NCBI GenBank assembly: GCA_023079485.1
Contig: CM041083.1
Span: 176,718,480 to 176,782,479, forward strand
Length of the DNA stretch: 64,000 bases
Source: Archilochus colubris
Taxonomy: Eukaryota > Chordata > Aves > Apodiformes > Trochilidae
Reading direction: 5' to 3'
Shown here: positions 26,301-38,000 of the stretch, one piece after another
Position numbering within the stretch: position 1 is the first letter of the stretch
How the letters are laid out: each line of letters starts with the position of its first letter
The notes under the pieces: generated by a model
Database searches by the model: none
Seen by the model: the letters and a program-made list of their open reading frames with translations, nothing else
What the model was told of the DNA's origin: nothing
Made by a program: the position numbers and the translations under genes

Positions 26301-28980
26301 GTGGTTCCTTGGTGTGAGAGGCAGAAAGGTACAGGAGGTTCATTTCACCACCAAGTAATTATGCTGACCCAGAGTGTTACCATTTATCATGGCTGAAAGA
26401 TGACACTCACTGTTAGCCAAGGGAAACTGCTAGTCAAATGCTTCCATCTAGATCAATACACACCACATTTTTCTACAGCCAAAAGTAATTATATGACAGC
26501 AAACTTCACAATCAATACCCACTCGAGCCAACTTATATTCTGCTGTGCAGACATGAAGGTATGGCACTGTCAACTGTCACTGAAAACTACTGCATTTTAC
26601 CCAGATTAAAGGATTTACCCCCACCAAACATATTTTCTTGATGATTAAAACCAATGAGCAACCATGCAAGTTTTCAGGACACATTGCAACCTGCAGCTGA
26701 AATTGATGTTTTTGTTATAGTTTCATAAAATCTCACTTAACACAAAATAAAAGGAGAAAATCAGTCCATTAAAGAAAAATCAATCTTCCTAACCACTGAA
26801 AACTAAAATAGTTTCTGGAGCATTAATTTCTAAAAGCTGCAGTTGAAGACCTGACCTTTTCTGAACTCTAGAGATCAGAAAAGAGAGGGACATATATACT
26901 TGATGTATTAAATCAATGTCATTTTCAGTTTTAAGCATATATTCATATTTCTATACGTAGGGTTGCACACATACAACTACCAACAAGCCATCTAGCACTC
27001 AAAATTAGGCTTTGACTTTAGGCTTTGTTTCAAAATGTATCTAAACATCAGTTTTGACAACTGCCTTCAAAAAGGCAGAGCTTAGTCTTATAAACCAATC
27101 TAACACATCAAGAAAGGTTAGAGGGCGTAAAAAAATCACTACTTCAGTAAAAAAAAAAAAAATTGACATCCAATTTTCAAGCTGATTTATCAGTGGAAAG
27201 CTAAAATTGATAGTTTGCCATTACTGGGTAGCAGGCTGTCTAAGAAAGCTGTTACAAAGCCTTTCATTTTGATTTAGCCACATGGATCAATACAAACCTA
27301 TACTGTTTCAATTTTACAAATATTGATTTTCTGATATAACCTCTGTGGGAGAACATTCATCACCTGTCATACTACAAAATATTGAAATTTATTTTGTAAA
27401 CTTCCATTTTCAAAGAAATAAAGTGTTCTACTGAGTGAAGCGAAATCTATTTTTTCCAGGTAACAGCTAATCCCTGTTAAAATATTTTGAACAACATATT
27501 TTTCCCTTTTCATTTTAGAGTCCTACTTACACTGTTAATCCTTTAGCTAGATTCATACCAAGAAAGACCACAAGTTACCTTTGTTTTTTCATCAAGTACC
27601 TTGAGATTTCTTTTCAGTTTTAATGAACAGGAGAAAAATTAGAACTTAGAGTGAAAATGTGCAGTTACAGTGACTATCAAACTCTTCCACTAAGCTCATC
27701 CCCAAACCTAGAACCACCTAATTGCTTCAGAGAGGAGGATTTTTTTTCCAGGTGGCAAAGAGAAAAAAGATTCCTTAAGCAGGAACAGCTATTTTATGAA
27801 TCAAAATCTCTATCCTTTTTTTATGCAATAGTATTATTAACACAAGCACCTTGGGCTTTATATACTTAGACTTTCTAATCTGCTGTTTGTTACATCTAAG
27901 AGCTCTGTTGTTCCTCAGCATTTAAACCATTGCATTTTTATATACTACTTCACTCAAATGTAGTCATTGAGATTTATGACAGGACATTTGAACATACAAA
28001 AATAATAGATTCACTAAAACAATGTGTGATTTTGTTATAGAATTCTTATTTGTACAGTTTTACTGGTCCTCAATTATTTCATTAATCTCTATTATCTTAT
28101 TCCATTAAAAAGTTGAATGGTAATGGCTACATGCAGCTAGAAAGGACTCTATAAGAGCCATAATGCAAACTCATCCTGTTATTCAGATGCTGATAGAGAT
28201 GCTGATCATTTTAACCATCCAAACAGTGCACACAGAATCTGAGGCATAGCAAAAATTCACAGAAGTTCTACAGGACAAGGGCACGTATAAAAATGTATAA
28301 AAATTAAACAAAGTAGCACTAAATATTTAAAATGTTTATCTCAAAATAAGATATTAATTAAGCACTATTTTTTACGGACTTTTTTTTCCATCAAGAGATC
28401 TCAAGTCATTCTGCTAACAAAGTGTCATAATTCACATATTACAGATGAGGAAAACAAGGCAGACAGATAAAGACTGAAATGATTGATTCGGTGTTGAGGT
28501 GTCGCCTCACTGGCACCACCAAGATTATAACTTCATTATTTAGGGCATAAAGTGACTGCTTTAATAGCTGAAGAAAGAATCTTGCTTTCCCATCGGACCT
28601 GTACTGGGAATTCTAGAGGGGAGAGTGTGTAGAACAGTTCAGCATATCCTGGTCAGAAGTGCCATGAATTGCTGCTCTGATTTTTTTAGCACTTATTAAA
28701 TCCACTATTTCCATACCTATGCATATTTTCAGCAAAGATTTAAATGCTACAAGTAATTTTAATAATCCAATTTAATTTTAATTCTAATCTTCATATATTA
28801 TAGAGGGTTTTTTTAAGTTCTGGTGTTTTGAAAATATAATTATGCTTATTAAATAAAAAGTTTAACTCAATGCAAAATAACATTTAATAATTTATGAAAA
28901 ATTAAAATTCACCCTGATAGGACTGTTTTGGTTTTTTTGAGGGGGGGAAAGACAGGTCTTTCTTGGTCTTTAGGATGCTG
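23386..28980 (-). other. NBEA: NBEA intron, repeat-poor stretch
   Basis: This is a long run with no transposon I can recognise. It is AT-rich, with many ATTA/TAAT homeodomain-type cores, and has a unique-looking segment at about 24.5-26.1 kb. A 14-nt word TCAATGGCAATGTG occurs twice, at 24606 and 24804. The 129-codon minus frame at 23995-24384 is low-complexity F/L/S-rich and is not convincing. The stretch may hold conserved non-coding elements, but conservation cannot be judged from one sequence. Confidence 0.6.
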
Positions 28981-29537
28981 AGGAAGGAAGGAAGGAAGGA
29001 AGGAAGGAAGGAAGGAAGGAAGGAAGGAAGGAAGGAAGGAAGGAAGGAAGGAAGGAAGGAAGGAAGGAAGGAAGGAAGGAAGAAGGAAGGAAGGAAGGAA
29101 GGAAGGAAGGAAGGAAGGAAGGAAGGAAGGAAGGAAGGAAGGAAGGAAGGAAGGAAGGAAGGAAGGAAGGAAGGAAGGAAGGAAGGAAGGAAGGAAGGAA
29201 GGAAGGAAGGAAGGAAGGAAGAAGGAAGGAAGGAAGAAGGAAGGAAGGAAGGAAGGAAGGAAGGAAGGAAGGAAGGAAGGAAGGAAGGAAGGAAGGAAGG
29301 AAGGAAGGAAGGAAGGAAGGAAGGAAGGAAAGAAAAAAGAAAAAAAGGAAGGAAAAGAAAAAAGGAAAAAAAAGAAAAGAAAAGAAGGAAGGAAGGAAGG
29401 AAGGAAAAGGAAGGAAGGAAGGAAGGAAAAAAAAAAAAAAAAAAAAGAAGGAAGGAAGAAAGAAAGGAAGAAGAAGAAGGAAAGAAGGAAGGAAGGAAGG
29501 AAGGAAGGAAGGAAGGAAGGAAGGAAGGAAGGAAGGA
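28981..29537. repeat. (GGAA)n tetranucleotide microsatellite, about 557 bp
   Basis: The plus strand is a nearly pure GGAA/AAGG array from 28981 to about 29330, with three single-unit slips (GAAGAAGG) near 29081, 29220 and 29234. A degenerate A-rich part follows (29330-29480), including an A18-type run near 29429-29446, then GGAA units again to 29537. The plus strand has purines only. Such mirror-repeat homopurine tracts can form triplex DNA, and GGAA is the ETS-factor core. The open frames through it (K/E/G/R on one strand, F/L/P/S on the other) are artefacts of the repeat. Confidence 0.98.
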
Positions 29538-32500
29538 CACAGAAAAATATCTTATTGACATAGTAGCAAACAACTGAAAAGACAGCATTTGCATTGAATA
29601 TGTTTAAGGACCCTTTCTTCTCTTGAGGCTTTTCTGTAGATAACTATACTCAGAACAAGAAGGAAATGACCTTCTAAAAAGTAATGATGGTCATTACCCA
29701 CATAATGGATCTAACATGCAAATATACAGCAGCCATGTAAAAGAACAAACATCAGAGAGCAACTTCACAATGCTTAAGGGCTTCATATTTTACAGCCCCA
29801 GCATTAATGGAAAAGTTAATGTAGCATTGAATAACAGTGAGCTGCTCAGCTGCTGCTACTGCTGCAGAACATTTAGATCATGGAAATTACATATCATATT
29901 TTCACTCCCATTGCTTTTTTGACCCTCAGAAAAAATAACACTAACCTACCCCCAAAAGCACATGCAAAATATTCCTGCATTACTCAGTTACTTATGAATT
30001 ACGACTAAGCAGATAATTCATTAGACTGAAAATTCAAAAAATTAATTAAACCACAGAACTCAAAGTAATTAAGCAACAGTGCTGAAGAATATCTCAAAAA
30101 ATATACTCTGTGACTTTATGCACGTTATGGCACAAATGCATGCATTAGCACAATCACTTAATGCAGCACACAACACAAGACAGCCTTTTACAGTGCTTCT
30201 GTGTCTTAATTTCTCATCTCAGTACAAGAAATATCCGGACAAATTATGCACATTAAATTCCCTTGTTTTCCATATACTATAGGGTAAAAATTACTGACCT
30301 CGTTCAGTACTATGCCATTTAAAAGCTTTTCATTTATCCAAGTCTACAGGAAAGTTTCAAAAGGTGGACAACACCTAGATGATCTAAATGGAGGCACTAA
30401 GCTGGCTCTAAATTGCACTGACAGTTGTGTTTAGTGAGAAAACTGAGGAAGGGGCCATACACCCATAACTATAAATCCTGTAAACCATGTGAACCATGAT
30501 TGCCCTTCGTTGTTGCTGTCTAGCTTAGAAAAGAAAAAGAAAGGAAGTTGTTAAGCAAATACAGAGTACACATTGGAATAAACAAGCAATCTTTTCCTCC
30601 TTCATTAATTCAGGCAATGAGTTTTGCTTCTTCTTTATCCAAACTGTAAAATGTGAAGACAGAGTTTAAAATTTCCATCAAGGAAATTAGTCTTTCCTGG
30701 AATTCCTGAAAACCATTCCAGCTCATAAAGAACTTCAAACTTTAACGTTTCTGCACTGATGTTGGACAAGTAAAACTTTTAGATTTGGTTGCTGATTGCC
30801 TGCTTTTTACTATCAGAAAGAGAAAAAAGTGAAGAGTGGTGAGCATGGCTATGGAAAGGAAAAAGATTTACCCTCTTCTTTTCTGTTCTCAAAATAATAA
30901 AAAAAGGTGCTCCTATTGTGAAATTCAGGTAGCTCAAAAAGTAACAGGTGCTCAACTGATATGTTATAGTTTGACTGTTCATGTCAGGCATGAGGAAAAA
31001 AAAAATTAAAAGTAAGGACCACCGCTTCCAGATCCTTCCAAATTGGGTCTAAACTGGTCTAAAGCCTTCAGCTAGACCTGTAGCTGTTTCTCAGTCAGAC
31101 AGTATTTGTCAGGTAGTATGAAAATCTTATGCTCCCCATATTAATTCATCTACTCTAGGGGTTCAAGTGACTGCAATCATATATCAATTATACCTTTATG
31201 CATCTCTGATGTCTGTGATGAAACTGGCTATGAATTTCTAATAGAGTTGAAAAAGTCCCAGCAGAAGGTATCTATCTGACCTTTACAACTTCTAATACCA
31301 ACTGGTATGCTGAGAAAAACAACAAAAACTTGTGAGTATTATAGGCAATGGAGAACCTAAGAAAGCAGCAGCAAGGAAACCAGTTATTAACTAAAGCTAC
31401 CTCAAAACTTGCTAGTGATTTAACATCTTTAAAATGTTTTGGAAACCAGAAATGGCAACAGGAATCTGTAGTTCTTTTGTAAGGGAAAGTTCATTGTGGC
31501 ATTTTCATTATTACAGATGAGATTTCTCCTAAGGAAAGGAAGTCTTTCAGAAAACAGCAGCATTGCAGCTTTACTGTATCGATTGTGGAAAGTTAAATGT
31601 TCAAAAAAAGGGGAAAAGTAAATATATGTTCTTCACCCTAGTACTCGATGATAGAATTTAAATTTAATTGTTTTTGTTCTTTTATTGTACACAAATTGAC
31701 AATTTGTTGGTTCCTTTAAAAGAACTAGAATCCTCTAAATATACATCACCAAATAAGAGCAGCAAAGCATACAGTGTTTTTAGTCCTAAAATAAATTGAT
31801 ACCTAAGTCTCTCTGATATGAAAAGAGAAGAAAATAATTTGTATATAAAAAGCAATTCCTTTGTTTTTAAAGACAATCAGTAATATTCCTCTAAAACTAC
31901 TGAACTGTAAGAAACTTTTAATCTATCTTTTATACAAATTCTAATAGTTTGGTCTTATACCATCAGGCCTCAAACCCTTATAACACCTTCTTCGTTAAAA
32001 TTTAATAGACTAGAGTTTTCATTGAGGTCACTATGAGATAAATTAGTGGCCATCTCCCCAAGTTTTCAATCACATTTTGTCTACATTTTTAATTGCAAGA
32101 CTTAAAAATGAAAAATAATGTATACTACATATACTTGGGGAGCAATTAAGCAGTTTATCTGTCTAGGTTCTCTAAGAGTATAGAGAGGCTTTCATTAACT
32201 CATCATGATGGAAAGACTATCACGAAACTATTTTTTCTTATTCAAGCTCACCTGGCACTTATCCAGATAATGTGAGGTTTGGGGTTTGTTTTGTTGTTTT
32301 TTTTTCCTCTCGTGCTTCTCAGTGGTACATAACTAAGGTCAAACCAGAAAGGACAGCAGATTCCATTTCATTCTGGTGGATACATATCACATCCTGCTCC
32401 TGCTTCTGGCTGCTCTTCTTTCCTGACAGGTTTCACTCAATTAATTTTCATAGATTTTTAGCTCAACAGTTCAGTATGAAAGTCTACCACTGAAAGTACT

Positions 32501-34905
32501 GTCTGAAGTTCACTAAATAAATTTCCTCTACTATTAAGCTGTCATCAAGTTTGAAAACATCACTTTTATTCAAGAAAACACTAGAGGCTGGGGTATTATT
32601 TGGTGCAAAAGACTACTTTGTGTCTGAAAAGAATGCATTTTTAGCTAACAGAAACTGGAAACTGGAATGTCTGAATATTAAAAGAGTTTACATTTTTTTA
32701 GTAATACCAAAATAACACATCCATGCACCCTAAGGCAAATATATCACTCTTTCCTCAATTTTTTCACCTAGCACAAGACACATTAAGCATAAAAATCAAG
32801 GCCCTCTTACGGCAAAATATCCCAAAGATTTCAGGACTATTTCTCAATTGGGCCTAAGAGATGCCAAATTTACTTCCTCTTTATGCACATTTTTGTTGCT
32901 TCCAACCATTAGTACAAACTAATAACTTCCAGTAACTTCCAGTAAAACTTCAAAAGAAATTCCAAACACATTAATCTTTCCTAAATTCAGATTGTGACTG
33001 TAACACAATCAAAAAAGCACTCACTGAACATAATTTGCTATCAGGAAAGGAAAAAAAAAACAAAACAAACCCCATATGAATCTGAAGAAATAGGTAAACT
33101 TAAATTTTAAGAAATAATTTTAATTTCTGTGTATTATGCATACAACATATTTTTAAAAACAATATTTAGCATTCTCAAACTGAACAGCAGAAGTACATGT
33201 GGTTTATACATCTTTCTGTGGATTTTCTAATAATACAGACAATTGGCTAGTTTGCTACACTATTGGGTTTTAAAATGGTTCAGCACTATTGAATGTTTAA
33301 GAAATATTTATGGCATAAGGCATTATATTCCTGAAGCTGAAGCAATCATTAGACTTTGATGTTCATCTCTTTTATTGAACTACCCGCAGGGAGCTTTATG
33401 GGCACACTATCATGTCAAGGTCACAGGATTAAGTGAGCAGTGATGACAGTAAACAAACCTTTTCTGTATATTCTAAGGGGTTTTACTGAGTTACTTAAAA
33501 TGCCATAAACATAAATAGTCTCCTATCTCTACACATCCATGACAGATGACTTCAAAATATAATACTCTTGAGCAATGTAGCTCTACAACCAAACCAGCAC
33601 CCTATATTACTGACACCTTATATTATTGACAGCACATATCAATATATTTTGGGGCACAAATATTGGGAGAAGCTTGCAGTCTGTCATTGTTAGATATTCG
33701 TTCTCTAAATGTACAAGAAATACATCTATATATATGTCAAACTTCTATGTGAGCAGATATTACTGCTGAAAAAATCCAAGAGCTTACAGTTTAAGAAAAA
33801 ACCGCAGTTTTAGAGAAGAAGTAAATGCTATAACAAATGTACCAAATCAATACAAGCCATGTAAAAACAGATAATAAAGCCAAACCTAAATGGTGCTTCC
33901 AATATAATCTTGAATGATTTAGTTACTCTTTAGAAGTACAAAGTGCATTAACATATCTACTTGAGGAAAGCAGTATAATAGAGTACAGCAACCTCCCTTA
34001 AGCTGTGTGAAGTCTATGACAGACCTGGTGTTCCTGCATCAGTCAAAACAAACCTGTGTATACTTATTTTTTCACTGTTTTAAAAAACCAAAATCAAACA
34101 AAAAAGTCCCAGCAATGCTCAACTGAAAGAAAAGAGTTTGCAGGGAGTATTTTTCAGAAATTAGCTCAGTGAATTCTGTAGGGATGAATGGAATGATGGA
34201 GATGAGATAAAAATGAATGGAATCAGGAATGTTTCTGATCAAGGTCAGAAGTACTCAGTAAAAGGCTCTGGTTGCTGGCCTCTTTGTTCAACAAAACACA
34301 TTCCTCCTGTACACCTGAAAACAGGACCTCTTTTATGCAGCTTTTGGGGAAAGCAGTTGCTGATTGTCTATCACTCCCCTATAGGAATACTGCAAGATAT
34401 GACTCCAATCCAGTGCCCAGATTGCAGTACATCTTTCTAAGGGAAACATAAGCAAACTGCAAGGAATCTAAAGCAAGAGACCAACATTACACAGGACATA
34501 GATAATTTAATCAGTAAAGGAAGACTGAAAAAAATTAGTATGTCTAGTCTTGAGTAAACAGCCTGAAAGGACAGCATCAGCTTCCAAGACTGTGAAGAGC
34601 TAGATTTAAAACCAGATACAATTAGTCTAATACATAGAAATTAAAATGATCTCATATTGTCCTTGCAACTTCAGCTATCATAGAACAGTTTTTCTAAGGT
34701 GTTTGTATTATTCTACTTTCACCTTCTCAAAGGGAGGGGGAGATGTTAAATGTGTGACAGGGATGTACAAGACTAAGCCTGCCTCAGAGCCTGAAGATGA
34801 TTTAATCTTTCTAGACCCTACTCTGAATATCTCAAATTATTTTAAGAATATATGATTGGACATAAATGTATTGAAAATTAAAAGGTACAAGGCACATTAA
34901 GGTTT
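29538..34905 (-). other. NBEA: NBEA intron, no gene recognised
   Basis: AT-rich unique-looking intronic sequence. Only small features were seen: scattered A/T runs and short local duplications such as TATATTACTGACACCTTATATTATTGACA near 33603. No exon borders fit NBEA, and no RNA gene was recognised. Confidence 0.7.
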
Positions 34906-35016
34906 TGAGAGGTTAGGAAGCTTTCTGAGTCTTCAGCATTCACTTACATTTTAAGATAGGTCACAGGGCTAGATTGACCACTGGTCTGAACCACTAGGGC
35001 TGTTCTTATCCTAGAA
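34905..35016 (+). mobile_element. Old CR1-type LINE 3' tail fragment
   Basis: The segment reads GAGGTTAGGAAGCTTTCTGA, then CACAGGGCTAGATTGACCA, CTGGTCTGAACCACTAGG and TGTTCTTATCC. This follows the end of ancestral CR1 (GGTTAGGAAG..., ...GGGCTAGATGGACCACTGGTCTG..., ...TTCTTATGTTC) as I recall it. It is about 110 bp, diverged, and represents only the extreme 3' end. The left border is uncertain. Confidence 0.72.
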
Positions 35017-38000
35017 GCTCAGTATCTGTTTATAGATGTCTTAGCTCTATGGCTAGACTTAAGCAGGAGCTGAAGTCCTAGTGTTTTGTTGTCCTTCCTC
35101 CTAAATTTATGTATACTTTAAAATTGCTTTGTTCCTGCTATAACAAAAACACATATAGCAAGTTGACACTATACAGTTCGGATATAAATTCTAATTGCTA
35201 TTGCAGTTGAGGACTCTACTAACATTTAAAGATCTACTGCTTCTAAAGCTAAAAGACTGTTCGCTGTGAAGCAGAATGGAACAAAAAATTTAGGCAGAAA
35301 TAGAGAATATATTGAAGAGAAGTGGAAAAAAAAACAAAGTACAAAAGAAAAAAACAGTTCTATTATTTCAGAAGTAATAAGGTGAAAGGAAATGCAGAAG
35401 TCTTCCTTCTTTTATACAAAATAATATGAAATATTGTGCTTTCCAGAGATATACAAGTCTTTCTATAGAGCTGAACAAGTCTTCCCTGGCTACCATGCCT
35501 TTCATAACACTGGAAAATACTACCTATTTATAAATAACTATTGTCTTCAGAGTCTTCTTCCAGTTGTGGGTAAAAATCCTGTGCACAAAAGTGTATGACA
35601 GTTCAGAACAACTGAGTAACCTTGCACAAACACAGCAATGAATAAATCTCACATAAGCAAACTGTGCACTCACTCCTACACCCCATCCCTGGTCAGTAAT
35701 CCTGTCTTGGCAGGTTTCTCTATACTGCAAACAGCATCCTGCATCTAACTTCCTCTTATTCAAAAATGATCCAGAACACTTCTGTTCCCCTTTTTCGATC
35801 CTGTTTGTCAAATTCTTTGCCACCACTAGGAAAAGCTCCTTCAAATAGTCTCTGCTTTCCATAACTGAAACAGTAAAATGCTACAAAAGAGTGATCAGAT
35901 TAGAAAAATAGCTTCATTTCATGTTTATGTTTAAAACTGCTGCAGAATTCTGCTACTGAAAGATGGATAATACTGGATCCAAAATGTGAATAATGCTTAC
36001 AGGTGCTGATCTCAAGTAGTGCAGTTAAGTAAAAACAAGAGAACACAGAAAAACATTTCCTTAATGTTTTGTTGTTGTGAAATAATTTCAGAACTTTTTG
36101 GAACTTGTAATCAGGACAGCTCATGAATGAGCTGAAAAGTGTGAGGGTTCTATCAGATCAGTCTGGAAGAATCTACTCAGCGAAGAAAAATAGATGCCAC
36201 CATTTCCAGAAAATTCATAGTTCTTACAGACTAACTGTGGAAAAATGCAGAACCTTAGCAGGCCCTCTAACAACAGGCATCTCAAACACACTGATAGATC
36301 CAGTAGACAGGATCTGGTCCTACATCTTTTCCGCTCTTCTAATGCTCCTTTTGTAATTTATGTCTAGCATTTAAAATGAGCCAGGAGTGAGTGAATAGCT
36401 AAAGCAGATGAAGATAATTTGCAGTGGGGCACATCATAGGTCCTGTGTCTCTCTGAACTCCTAAGCAGCCAAAATAGTGAGGGGGGCAGAGCATGCCAAA
36501 GACTGGCTGTAAGGGAAATGCCTTTTTGCCACATTCCTGTGTTCTGGTCTCCCTTGCTGTGAACTGGAAACATTTGGTTTAGAAGCACTGTCATCCCAGA
36601 ATCAACCTCTTTGATTGCCAAGCCCCATAAGCTCAGAAAAGGGGAGTTATCCTTTCCATATCCTTTCCAGTTATCCTTTCCACCCCATTCCCCATTAGAA
36701 CCCAGTCTCTGCAGAAGCACATGCTGCAGTGAGAGGCAGAACTAGATGTCTGCCAAGAAACTTTTTATTTCCAGCTTGTCTACACAGACGAATTTGGTCT
36801 TCACCACAGAATGAGTTTGACAGTTCTGCCCTCCACCATGGATGATTAATTTGTTATGGGTGTCTAGTTTAACCAAAGATGGATTTGAACAGAAGAAGTC
36901 CTTGTATACTTGCTTTTTGGTAAAGCTGCTTTAATGCAGGTGGAACCTCCTTCAAATCACAGAATGCAAGTCTTGTTTTTAAATGTCATTTTTCTCATTC
37001 TAGTAATCCTTCTGTGTATATCAAAACTGATCATGTGGAAATATCTATGACAAGTACTTAATATTGAGAGTTAGAACACAAACTAGAACTCAGAACTCTT
37101 GTATTGCCCTAGATTGCCTTAAACTTACAGAAATGGGTAGGTAGAGTTCGCTATTGAATAGTCTTCAATAAAAGCTTTTGAAAAGTTGAGATTTCTGATG
37201 AAACAAAGAAGCTGAAATAAGAGAACATTCCAAACAAGCACAGTAACAGATTATGGCCCAGAACACAGGCATGCATATGGCTGATAAGGAATTTGAACTG
37301 TGTGTACAGATAGGTTTCACTGAACTTTTTTTTTTCTTTTTTTTTTTTTTTTTAAATGAAAGATGTGTATGGGGAGAGAAGCAGATGGGGAGGAAGAGAA
37401 GCACCATATGAAGCTGACAGAGAAGACAGAAGGAAGCATATGTTGTGACATGAAGACTATAACCCTGAAAAAAGCTAACGGTAAGTAAAGGCTTAAAGAA
37501 GCTTTGAACGCTAAGCTATAAAACACCCTGCTTGATTCTTCCTGAGCTCAAGGAAATGGAATGTTGCATATTCACTCTGAATCAAATGCATCAAAGAAAT
37601 AACCAACTCATTAATTTCTCCTCTAAATAGGAAAAATCTGCAGAATTCTAACTTTGGTATAATGCTGTTGTTAAAAAAGGAAAAGCATTTTTTTAGTAGT
37701 AAGCTCTTCAGAAAATACCTGAAAGTGTCAAATTCCAAAATGACAAACACAGAATTAGTTTGGTTTAAGGACACAAAGAGGATTTATAGCAAACTAATGG
37801 GATTTATGCTGAAATCTATTATTCTTTGTCTGAGATACATAGGAGAAAATAAGATTATTAAATAATTTTCTTTTATTGTAGACGAGCTAATGCTCACACC
37901 TGCAAGGAACTGAGAAAAAGAACTTTGGTTTTCACTTTAAGATGTGAAGGGAAAAATATTTGTGAAGGGGGAAAGAAGTGAATACTGACAGGCAGTACAA

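Noticed and set aside
28963..29594. Two long overlapping open frames (plus 204 codons, minus 230 codons)
   Set aside because: Both are translations of the (GGAA)n microsatellite, giving only K/E/G/R or F/L/P/S repeats.
36364..36720. Minus-strand 118-codon open frame
   Set aside because: No recognisable domain and no fit to NBEA reading phase or splice sites.
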